From Cloacibacterium sp964530915 (lineage in GTDB: Bacteria > Bacteroidota > Bacteroidia > Flavobacteriales > Weeksellaceae): a stretch of 51,357 nucleotides of DNA. Shown in pieces: positions 9,265-15,703 of this stretch. The stretch lies in NCBI GenBank assembly GCA_964530915.1, contig CAZHCK010000007.1:1-51357 (forward strand), in the 5' to 3' direction. A model generated the notes under the pieces. It did no database searches and was not told where the DNA came from. It worked only from the letters and a program-made list of their open reading frames with translations. Within the stretch, counting starts at the first letter, position 1; every line of letters starts with the position of its first letter. The position numbers were made by a program, and so were the translations under genes.

Positions 9265-9286
9265 CATTACGGAAAACCATAATTTT
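9265..9286 (+). promoter_or_regulatory. Left copy of the shared CRISPR-locus element
   Basis: TACGGAAAACCATAAT (9268-9283) is found again, perfectly, at 14963-14978. Extended to 22 bases (9265-9286 against 14960-14981), 20 match. It ends 20 bases before TAAATTTA (9304-9311), a probable -7 box for cas1 with one mismatch to TAnnTTTG. I infer an operator or activator site; a recombination scar is the alternative. Confidence 0.6.
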
Positions 9287-9303
9287 AATTGGAGTAATCC
9301 ACG

Positions 9304-9311
9304 TAAATTTA
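9304..9311 (+). promoter_or_regulatory. Possible -7 box of cas1-cas2
   Basis: TAAATTTA matches TAnnTTTG except for the last base and would start transcription near 9318, about 8 bases before the cas1 ATG. It was chosen partly because its distance from the shared element matches that of the tracrRNA promoter. AAAATTTG at 9316-9323 is too close to the start codon. Confidence 0.4.
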
Positions 9312-9325
9312 TTATAAAATTTGCC

Positions 9326-10222
9326 ATGATTAAAAAAACCATCCTTTTAGAAAATAAAGCGTCACTCTCTACCAGAAATCTACAACTCCTTATAAAATCT
9401 GAAATACGAGAAACCTCTATCCCAATAGAAGAAATAGGATTTTTGGTAATAGACCATCCAGAAATTTTTCTGAGTATGCCAGCAATGAACTTATTAGTAG
9501 AAAACAACACCTCCATTATTATTTGTAGCAAAAACCATCTTCCTAATGGCATGTTTCTCAATTTGAATAGCCACCACATTCAACAAGAAATATTCAAAAA
9601 CCAAATTGAAGCCAGTGTTCCATTAAAAAAACAACTGTGGCAACAAACCATTATAGAAAAAATAACCAACCAAGGAATTCTTTTAGAAAAGATAACAGGA
9701 GAAAAAAATTCTTTTGACTTCATCGCCTCCAAAGTTTTGAGCGGTGACACTTCTAATATGGAAGCTACTGCCGCCAATATTTACTGGAAAGCTTTCTTTG
9801 AAAACAGCACTTTTAAAAAATTTAGAAGAGAACGTTTCGGAGATTATCCTAATAATTTCTTAAACTACGGCTATGCTATTCTAAGAGCTGCCACAGCTAG
9901 AGCACTCTCTGGAAGCGGATTACTTAATACATTGGGAATTCATCATAAAAGCAAGTACAATGCTTTTGCATTAGCAGATGATATTATGGAACCATTTCGA
10001 CCTATGGTAGACGAAAAAGTTTTTGAAATTATTAATCAATATGATGAAGAAGAACTCAATACCAAATTAAAGGCTGAACTTCTACAAATCTTAACCAGAA
10101 CACTCTATTTCGAAGATGAAAAAAGTCCGATGATGGTAGGCTTACAAAAAACTGCAAGTTCTCTACAGCAATGCTTCACTGGTGAGCGAAAAAAAATAAA
10201 ATATCCCAAATTATGGAACTAA
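9326..10222 (+). CDS. cas1: CRISPR-associated endonuclease Cas1 (type II)
   Basis: 298 residues, full length for type II Cas1. Metal-binding and active-site residues are in place: Glu146 in NMEATAANIYW, His206 in LGIHHKSKYNAF, and Asp218/Asp219/Glu222 in ALADDIMEPFRPMVD. Cas1 with Cas2 forms the integrase that inserts new spacers at the leader end of the array. The last 10 bases overlap the start of cas2, so the two are translationally coupled. No cas4 or csn2 is nearby, which with the Cas9 type defines subtype II-C. The genes read toward the array, on the opposite strand from cas9 and the crRNAs. Confidence 0.97.
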   Translation: MIKKTILLENKASLSTRNLQLLIKSEIRETSIPIEEIGFLVIDHPEIFLSMPAMNLLVENNTSIIICSKNHLPNGMFLNLNSHHIQQEIFKNQIEASVPLKKQLWQQTIIEKITNQGILLEKITGEKNSFDFIASKVLSGDTSNMEATAANIYWKAFFENSTFKKFRRERFGDYPNNFLNYGYAILRAATARALSGSGLLNTLGIHHKSKYNAFALADDIMEPFRPMVDEKVFEIINQYDEEELNTKLKAELLQILTRTLYFEDEKSPMMVGLQKTASSLQQCFTGERKKIKYPKLWN

Positions 10223-10542
10223 ACGGATATAGAATTATGTGGCTATTTGTATTCTTTGACTTACCTACCGAAACTCCTAAAGACAGAAAAAACGCTTCTG
10301 GATTTAGAAATAATCTGCTAAAAGATGGATATAGCATGATGCAATATTCTGTATATGTAAGACACTGTGCAAGTAGTGAAAGTGCAGATGTACACGAAAA
10401 AAGAATCAATAAACTACTACCACCATTAGGTAAAGTAAGCGTACTGCGCATTACAGATAAACAATACGGAAATATTATTAATTTCTGGGGCAAAGCCGAA
10501 GTTCCTAAATCACCTCAGCCAGTACAATTAGAACTATTTTAG
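10213..10542 (+). CDS. cas2: CRISPR-associated endonuclease Cas2
   Basis: 109 residues with the ferredoxin-like Cas2 start MWLFVFFDLPTETPKDRK, where Asp16 is the conserved metal-site residue, then FRNNLLKDGYSMMQYSVYVR and the closing QPVQLELF typical of the type II-C group. It bridges two Cas1 dimers in the adaptation complex. The ATG at 10213 overlaps the cas1 stop by 10 bases. A hairpin at 10660-10706 would end the cas1-cas2 transcript before it reaches the array. Confidence 0.96.
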   Translation: MELNGYRIMWLFVFFDLPTETPKDRKNASGFRNNLLKDGYSMMQYSVYVRHCASSESADVHEKRINKLLPPLGKVSVLRITDKQYGNIINFWGKAEVPKSPQPVQLELF

Positions 10543-10567
10543 AGAATAAATATATCTTTTAACTTTT

Positions 10568-10615
10568 GGCTAAAGCCATTAGATCTTTTAATTTTCAAAA
10601 CGGGCTAAAGCCCGT
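10568..10615. repeat. Two GGCTAAAGCC palindromic repeats
   Basis: GGCTAAAGCC occurs at 10568-10577 and at 10603-10612. The second extends to the perfect stem ACGGGC-TAAA-GCCCGT (10600-10615). Related palindromes are at 31676-31685 and, as the terminator core GGCTTTAGCC, at 34231-34240. They look like a dispersed intergenic repeat of this genome. Confidence 0.6.
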
Positions 10616-10659
10616 TCCTATTGATTATTAATTACTAAAAATTCAACACGTAGAAAACA

Positions 10660-10706
10660 AAAAATGCTTCAATCTTGCCTTATCACTGCAAAAAAGAAGC
10701 ATTTTT
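10660..10706. terminator. Bidirectional terminator between cas2 and the array
   Basis: AAAAATGCTTC (10660-10670) pairs with GAAGCATTTTT (10696-10706), an 11-bp stem with a 25-base loop. On the minus strand the stem is followed by more T residues, so it suits the end of the precursor crRNA; on the plus strand it suits the cas1-cas2 mRNA. Confidence 0.6.
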
Positions 10707-10760
10707 ATATACGATATTTCATCATTAATCTATTGATTATTAGAAGGTAAAGAGCCAACT

Positions 10761-11456
10761 AATATCGTTTTTTCTAATCTTTAATCAAACCACAACTCTA
10801 CTAAAGGTAAAATATTTACATCAAAGAATATCGTTTTTTCTAATCTTTAATCAAACCACAACAGTAGATGGGGGAGGAGGTACTGTGATCCCAATATCGT
10901 TTTTTCTAATCTTTAATCAAACCACAACAGCTAATATAGATGGCAGTTTTATAATCCTAATATCGTTTTTTCTAATCTTTAATCAAACCACAACGCCTCA
11001 TTGATAAAAAGGATGTCCCTCTTAAATATCGTTTTTTCTAATCTTTAATCAAACCACAACACTACAAAAGCCTTATCTAAATCTACTGTAAATATCGTTT
11101 TTTCTAATCTTTAATCAAACCACAACAACACGTGATTTAAGTTCTTGAAAGTCTTCAATATCGTTTTTTCTAATCTTTAATCAAACCACAACAATTCAAG
11201 ACGACGGAACAGAAGAAACAAGAATATCGTTTTTTCTAATCTTTAATCAAACCACAACGACATGGGTAAAAAGAAATCCGAGAGAGTGAATATCGTTTTT
11301 TCTAATCTTTAATCAAACCACAACTATAACCGCTTCACAATCCATTATCTTTTCAATATCGTTTTTTCTAATCTTTAATCAAACCACAACTCATTAAGCC
11401 ATTGAGAAAATTTATAGACAAATATCGTTTTTTCTAATCTTTAATCAAACCACAAC
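10761..11456 (-). CRISPR. Type II-C CRISPR array, 11 repeats and 10 spacers
   Basis: Eleven 36-base repeats start at 10761, 10827, 10893, 10959, 11025, 11091, 11157, 11223, 11289, 11355 and 11421; all appear identical. The ten spacers are each exactly 30 bases and all different. In transcribed (minus) orientation the repeat begins GTTGTGGTTTG and ends ACGATATT. Orientation follows from pairing with the tracrRNA anti-repeat at 15022-15047, so the leader is on the right (11457-11539) and the newest spacer should be 11391-11420. No degenerate trailer repeat was found on the left. The array is collinear with cas9 with no terminator between, so read-through from cas9 is possible. I saw no spacer matching another part of this window. 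Confidence 0.98.
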
Positions 11457-11495
11457 AGAGTGAGCTTTCGCCGAAACTCCGTTGTGGTTTGGTTG
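11442..11495. promoter_or_regulatory. Leader anti-repeat able to fold onto the first repeat
   Basis: GTTGTGGTTTG at 11481-11491 (plus strand) is the inverse of CAAACCACAAC that ends the last repeat (11446-11456). With two G-T pairs the stem extends to 15 bp (11442-11456 with 11481-11495), with a further 3-bp GAG/CTC stem inside. In the precursor crRNA the leader could therefore pair with the 5' half of the first repeat, the part that must bind tracrRNA. No T run follows on either strand, so it is not an ordinary terminator. Confidence 0.6.
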
Positions 11496-11511
11496 CTTAT
11501 GATTATCCGTT
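11496..11511 (-). promoter_or_regulatory. Weak third copy of the shared element in the array leader
   Basis: On the minus strand AACGGATAATCATAAG matches TACGGAAAACCATAAT at 12 of 16 positions, in the direction of array transcription and just after TTTGACA (11514-11520). No good -7 box follows at the distance seen for cas1 and tracrRNA, so its meaning is uncertain. Confidence 0.35.
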
Positions 11512-11539
11512 AATGTCAAAGAACCTTTTACTAAATTAA

Positions 11540-14500
11540 TTAAATTTTAGTTATTTTTCCTGAAACCGAAAGTTTAATTTTTATAGCATTATTATTAATT
11601 ATTCCCTTCACACCCATTCGCTTTTCTTCGTTTTTATTATTAACAGATGATGTGAGCGCATGCCTAAAAGAATAGTCATTTTGAGATGTTTTCTGCACTC
11701 TATACAAGTGCTCTTTTAAAACTTTATAATCTGGGTTTTCCCAATTGATTTCATCTTCGTTTAAACCTAATAAAAACATATCATTGATATGCAAAGTAGT
11801 GACCATTTCTTTTCCATCAAGAGGTAATTGATACACAGCTTGACCTGTTCTTTTGCGCTCTACAACTGTCCAAAATGTTACCACTTCTTCTTTTAGATTT
11901 CCTTTTTCATCTTTGTAAATTAATACGTGATGGTTATTTCTAGGATTTACCCACTGATTTACATTAGTTTTCAATTTTTCGGCTCCACCAATATTCTCTT
12001 TTACTCTTACTTTTAATATAGGAACAGGTGCACCATTCTGATTAGGTAAAAAGATTTGAGGTTGTTTTACTCCGTTTTCATCTACAATAAAAAAAGTATC
12101 TGCTGGCACTTTATCTTTTACAAAACCTCCTAATTCATTTACTCTTTTTAAAATTAAAAGTCTTATGGATTCATCTACTACTTTAGCAATTTGCTTAGCT
12201 GTTTCTAAACTTTCGATAGGCTTTCTTACATGAAATGCTTCTTCTCCGTTAAATGTTCTCTTTCCATAAACGGTTTCTTTATGCAATTGACCTCTAGCTG
12301 CAATACCTACATTTTTAAATTTCTTACCATTTTTCTCAATTGTGTGAGTTCTAACAGTAATATCATTAGAAACTTTTTTATGAGAAACTAAAATTTGATT
12401 TACCGCATTATCTGTATCTTTCCAGAAGCTAAGCCAAGGCAAAGGAAAATCTTTTACATCATACCCTCTATTATAGCGGTTCCATTTTGATAATTCCTGA
12501 ACATAAGAAACCTTAGTACATGCCATTACTAAAGCATCTATTGCATGATGACGGTGGTCTTCTCTGGTTTTCTCATTATCATCACTTAAAATCTGATTTA
12601 ATCCCCATTTATGGCGTAAATTAGAAGTAGCTTGTCCTGGTGAAACGGTTACTTTATTACAAATTTTAGAGAGATAGTTTTTAGCTTCCTTACTGATATA
12701 TCTTGTATCATTGAGTTGTCGTGTTGAAAAATCATCATCAAATTTTTGCTGAACAAAACGTTTGAATTTTTGATAAGCATTGGGATATTCTTTGGTATCA
12801 GAAAATAATTTTAAAGCTCGTTCTTTTATGGCTGACCAATTGGCTTCATCACTACCATAAAATTCAAAAGGTGTTTTGTTCCCTTTTTTACGGTTTTCAT
12901 CTGCATAGCACAATGTTTTATTAGAAAAACTATCATTCAAAGAACGGCTCCAAGGATGAATGTGTTCAATTTGAACTTCGCCAGAAAATAATTGAGTGAC
13001 AGAAATAGGTTTACCTGTATAGGGACAAGTATGTTTACATTCTTCCCAGAGTTTATAAAGTAAAATGTTATCATGAGTAATTCTTTGTCTCTCTTCTATT
13101 AATCTTGCTTTTACTCTATCATTTTCTCTCTCTAAGCGCTTTTGCTCTTTACGAATTTTGTTACGTTGTGATTTTGAAATTTTTAAATCACGAGCCATTT
13201 CTACTTTGATTTCATCAATCTTACCATGTTCGTCTATCAATTCATTCACTAACTTTCGCAATTCAAACAATGCCGTAATAACTATTGGATTTCTTATTGC
13301 TTGAATGTCTTTGTCTGCATCTCTACCAACTGGTAACTTTTCTAATAATTCAGTGGCATCAATTGTAGCAGAATGATGATATAATTTCTTTAATTGTTTG
13401 TCTGAAATATTATAATCTTTTCTGAGAATATCTTTAATTATATCTATAAATCCGCCTTTATTTTTAGAACGAACTATTTCATAAACATTATCATAAAAGA
13501 AATTTCTTTTTTCTTCTGATAATTTTTCCCAGTCAGCACCAAAAACGTTTTTAATTCCACCCAATACAACTGCAACATCATAAGTAAAACCTAATTTTAA
13601 AAAAGGCAGAATATTTGAAATGGCTTTTCTACTCAAACTTGCATAACCATCTTTCACATTGAATTTTGAGATAGATTCAGCCTGTTCTTCTGTAAAATTC
13701 CAATTTTTAATAGCATATTCTTTTAGGTTAGATTTACTATCGAAGAAATACAATACGTGCCAAATATCTTCTTGTTCTTTTTCCGTAAACTCAAACCATT
13801 TTGTACCAAAATACTTTTTGCTCGATAGATTAGAAATGGTATGAGTTCCTACAATTTTATCGTCATCTTTATAATTGAATTTGAACTCGGCACTTTCTTT
13901 ACCAATAGCCTTTCTAATTTTTTTGAACTCTGGCTTTTCATTGGCAAATAGAAACTCTACAATTTTTCCTTTTTCCTCTTGAGAAATTTTCTTTCCGTTA
14001 TATTCTACGGTATTTACCCATTGCCAAACTCTAAATTGTTCAAAAGGAATAGCACTAATTGGGCATTTTGTTTTGCTAGGTTCAAAAGAACAATTCCCCA
14101 CCAAATGTTTTTGTGAACGCAAAGGTCGTTGATGAAATAAAATCCCATCTTCTTTGTAACCGTCTAATTTTCTTCCACCAAATAAGGTTTTTAATTCGTT
14201 TGTTAGTTCAGAATGAAATTGAGCTTGTTTATTCCATATTAGTTCAAACTCATCCACATACATTTTACGTGTTGTATATCGGTTTCGGATTCTTTCTAAA
14301 CCATCTTGAAAAGGTTGATTTTCTTTCGGATAAATTTCAAATAAATAAGAGCCTAATGTTTTATCTTGAATACTTTCTTGCGTTTCTGTAATTCCAATTT
14401 TTCCTTCTTTAGCAACTCCTTTGTATATTGTTCCTTTTTCATCATCTTCTCCACCACTTTTTCTACTATTACTTAAAAAACCACGCCTTTGAATCAAATG

Positions 14501-14905
14501 ATAAAAAATTCTTCCTATTTCTTCTAAAGATAACTTTTCAATTAATGCTTTTTGACGTAATTCATAAGGATTTAAGACAAACCATACTGCTAATTTTTCA
14601 ACAGGAAACCTTTTATTTTTCTTCCATTCTTGAAAATCAGAAACTTCAAGAGGACACATTTTATTTTCAGAAAGTGCTTTTAAAAGAATTTGCTTTCTTA
14701 ATCTTCTTCTGAAAAATTGTCTTCTTACACCCCTTGCTCCAGTTCTACTAGCGTTTCTAGAAATTTCACCTTCCCCATCTCCTAAATTCTCTACTCCCAT
14801 AGGAAATATTCTAGTTCCTAATCCTAAAATTTTGTTTTGATTGTCTTCAATTAAAGCCCACCCAATAGAGTTCGTTCCCAAGTCTAATCCTAGAATTTTT
14901 GCCAT
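11540..14905 (-). CDS. cas9: CRISPR-associated endonuclease Cas9, type II-C, 1121 residues
   Basis: RNA-guided DNA endonuclease with all catalytic motifs intact: RuvC-I ILGLDLGTNSIGWAL (Asp8); the arginine-rich bridge helix NASRTGARGVRRQFFRRRLR (about 51-70); RuvC-II EIKVEMARDL (Glu569); HNH with CKHTCPYTGKPI (about 623-634), then QIEHIHPWSRS (His648) and SNK (Asn662), Asn671; RuvC-III DHRHHAIDALVMA (His787, Asp790). The remaining 330 residues should hold the wedge and PAM-reading domains. At 1121 residues it is much shorter than the roughly 1400-residue Cas9 proteins common in Flavobacteriaceae and closer to compact II-C enzymes. It reads toward the array, 83 bases before the first repeat, and is divergent from the tracrRNA. 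Confidence 0.97.
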   Translation of the reverse strand: MAKILGLDLGTNSIGWALIEDNQNKILGLGTRIFPMGVENLGDGEGEISRNASRTGARGVRRQFFRRRLRKQILLKALSENKMCPLEVSDFQEWKKNKRFPVEKLAVWFVLNPYELRQKALIEKLSLEEIGRIFYHLIQRRGFLSNSRKSGGEDDEKGTIYKGVAKEGKIGITETQESIQDKTLGSYLFEIYPKENQPFQDGLERIRNRYTTRKMYVDEFELIWNKQAQFHSELTNELKTLFGGRKLDGYKEDGILFHQRPLRSQKHLVGNCSFEPSKTKCPISAIPFEQFRVWQWVNTVEYNGKKISQEEKGKIVEFLFANEKPEFKKIRKAIGKESAEFKFNYKDDDKIVGTHTISNLSSKKYFGTKWFEFTEKEQEDIWHVLYFFDSKSNLKEYAIKNWNFTEEQAESISKFNVKDGYASLSRKAISNILPFLKLGFTYDVAVVLGGIKNVFGADWEKLSEEKRNFFYDNVYEIVRSKNKGGFIDIIKDILRKDYNISDKQLKKLYHHSATIDATELLEKLPVGRDADKDIQAIRNPIVITALFELRKLVNELIDEHGKIDEIKVEMARDLKISKSQRNKIRKEQKRLERENDRVKARLIEERQRITHDNILLYKLWEECKHTCPYTGKPISVTQLFSGEVQIEHIHPWSRSLNDSFSNKTLCYADENRKKGNKTPFEFYGSDEANWSAIKERALKLFSDTKEYPNAYQKFKRFVQQKFDDDFSTRQLNDTRYISKEAKNYLSKICNKVTVSPGQATSNLRHKWGLNQILSDDNEKTREDHRHHAIDALVMACTKVSYVQELSKWNRYNRGYDVKDFPLPWLSFWKDTDNAVNQILVSHKKVSNDITVRTHTIEKNGKKFKNVGIAARGQLHKETVYGKRTFNGEEAFHVRKPIESLETAKQIAKVVDESIRLLILKRVNELGGFVKDKVPADTFFIVDENGVKQPQIFLPNQNGAPVPILKVRVKENIGGAEKLKTNVNQWVNPRNNHHVLIYKDEKGNLKEEVVTFWTVVERKRTGQAVYQLPLDGKEMVTTLHINDMFLLGLNEDEINWENPDYKVLKEHLYRVQKTSQNDYSFRHALTSSVNNKNEEKRMGVKGIINNNAIKIKLSVSGKITKI

Positions 14906-14932
14906 AAGTATTAGTTTTATTTTATCAATTTA

Positions 14933-14962
14933 TAAAATTAGCAAAAAGAAAATTTTTCACAA
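14933..14962 (-). promoter_or_regulatory. Probable cas9 promoter
   Basis: On the minus strand TTG (14960-14962) is followed after exactly 19 bases by TAATTTTA (14933-14940), one mismatch from TAnnTTTG. Transcription would start near 14927, about 22 bases before the ATG. The -33 part touches the shared element at 14960-14981. Confidence 0.5.
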
Positions 14963-14981
14963 TACGGAAAACCATAATCTT
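14960..14981 (+). promoter_or_regulatory. Right copy of the shared CRISPR-locus element
   Basis: Contains TACGGAAAACCATAAT at 14963-14978, identical to 9268-9283. It ends 21 bases before the tracrRNA -7 box and occupies the place where a -33 element would be; it also abuts the cas9 -33. One bound protein could thus affect both cas9 and tracrRNA (inference). Confidence 0.6.
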
Positions 14982-14999
14982 CAAAAATAATTTTTTGTT

Positions 15000-15007
15000 T
15001 ATATTTG
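15000..15007 (+). promoter_or_regulatory. -7 box of the tracrRNA promoter
   Basis: TATATTTG fits TAnnTTTG fully and places the RNA start near 15014, about 8 bases before the anti-repeat. There is no TTTG at the -33 position; the shared element lies there instead. Confidence 0.65.
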
Positions 15008-15013
15008 TTGTAT

Positions 15014-15102
15014 GATTAAAATTTCTAATCTTTAATCTTATCACAATAAGGCTATATGCCGTAGATGTAAAATCTATAGTCCTGCTTCGGTGGGACTTTT
15101 TT
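15014..15102 (+). ncRNA. tracrRNA of the type II-C system
   Basis: The anti-repeat (15022-15047) has 16 bases, TTTCTAATCTTTAATC, that pair perfectly with the repeat. A 2x2 internal bulge (TT against the repeat's TT) follows, then an 8-bp lower stem with two G-U pairs ending TCACAAT. Downstream are a nexus-like hairpin GGC-TATAT-GCC (15050-15060), a hairpin TAGAT-GTAAA-ATCTA (15062-15076), and a terminator hairpin with a UUCG tetraloop: AGTCC (15078-15082) paired with GGACT (15093-15097), then T residues to 15102. It pairs with crRNA for RNase III processing and Cas9 loading. The order of parts fits known tracrRNAs; the 5' end is inferred from the promoter. Confidence 0.9.
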
Positions 15103-15408
15103 ATTTGTCACATCCTTACTAGAAACCTCCTAGACAATGGCAGGATAAAGGCAGGATAATTGCACCTCAGTTGCTGTTCAACTAGTCATCACCCTCTCTT
15201 ATTATCTCCAAAAAAAACACTCATTTACTCTCCTTTTTCCCACCTTTCTTCGAGTCTTGTTCGAATCAAGTTCGAGTCAGCTTCGGAAAAACGGTACTTT
15301 TTCCGAACAAAACTCAACTTTGAGTGCCACTTGATTCAATCCAAACCCAAATCATGGTTAAATCCTCCCTCAGAAAACTCATCATTAGGTCACGTCATTT
15401 ATTTAGCG
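15103..15408. repeat. Gene-free stretch with tandem repeats and a hairpin
   Basis: No supported gene. GGCAGGATAA is repeated at 15139-15148 and 15150-15159. Three tandem 11-base units, TTCGAGTCTTG, TTCGAATCAAG and TTCGAGTCAGC, fill 15249-15281. They run into a perfect inverted repeat, TTCGGAAAAA (15282-15291) and TTTTTCCGAA (15298-15307). An open frame across 15160-15525 has a low-complexity Phe/Ser-rich translation and is not convincing. Confidence 0.55.
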
Positions 15409-15416
15409 TACCTTTG
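15409..15416 (+). promoter_or_regulatory. Probable promoter of the first cold-shock gene
   Basis: TACCTTTG fits TAnnTTTG. Transcription from about 15424 would give a 5' leader of about 280 bases before the ATG at 15704. Confidence 0.5.
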
Positions 15417-15423
15417 TAGAATA

Positions 15424-15703
15424 ATTTATAAAATAGGTTACTGCCTTTGCTATCTGTTACAGTTTAGAATATTTTTTTATTTCTTTTTCAGTTTTTGCTT
15501 TTTCAGCGTCCCTTTTTTAAAATAACACCTCACAGATGCACATAACCCTGAAAGCAAAACAAGGCAAAATAACCTGGACGAAGTTCCCCTGATCCTTATG
15601 ATATAAGCGCTCTGTTTATAAAAACAGTAGATTTCTTATAGCACGCAATACGCCAATCATCATTGGTTTTATCATTCATTAAAAAACAAACAGAACATTA
15701 TTT
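15424..15703 (+). promoter_or_regulatory. Long 5' leader of the cold-shock-domain gene
   Basis: About 280 bases with no gene between the promoter and the start. It holds short inverted repeats such as CTGTTT/AAACAG (15613-15630 region) and CCAATCATCATTGG (15652-15665). Long structured leaders are known for cspA-type mRNAs; that this one senses temperature is inference. Confidence 0.4.

Noticed and set aside
9316..9323. AAAATTTG as the cas1 -7 box
   Set aside because: It ends two bases before the ATG, so the RNA would start inside the gene; TAAATTTA at 9304-9311 fits better.
9139..9579. 146-codon open frame on the minus strand across the start of cas1
   Set aside because: It lies antisense to well-supported cas1 sequence, has no recognisable domain, and its overlap with the intergenic element explains its length.
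10691..10740. Possible degenerate repeat left of the array
   Set aside because: ACGATATTTCATCATTAATCT looks a little like the repeat in its AT-rich part only; the conserved CAAACCACAAC end is missing.
11446..11491. The leader inverted repeat as a transcription terminator
   Set aside because: The stem is strong but no T run follows on either strand, and on the minus strand it would stop the array transcript at its own first repeat.
15160..15525. 121-codon open frame after the tracrRNA
   Set aside because: It begins at TTG, is low in complexity (Ser/Phe/Leu-rich), and crosses the TTCGARTC repeats, the hairpin and the promoter at 15409; no family resemblance.
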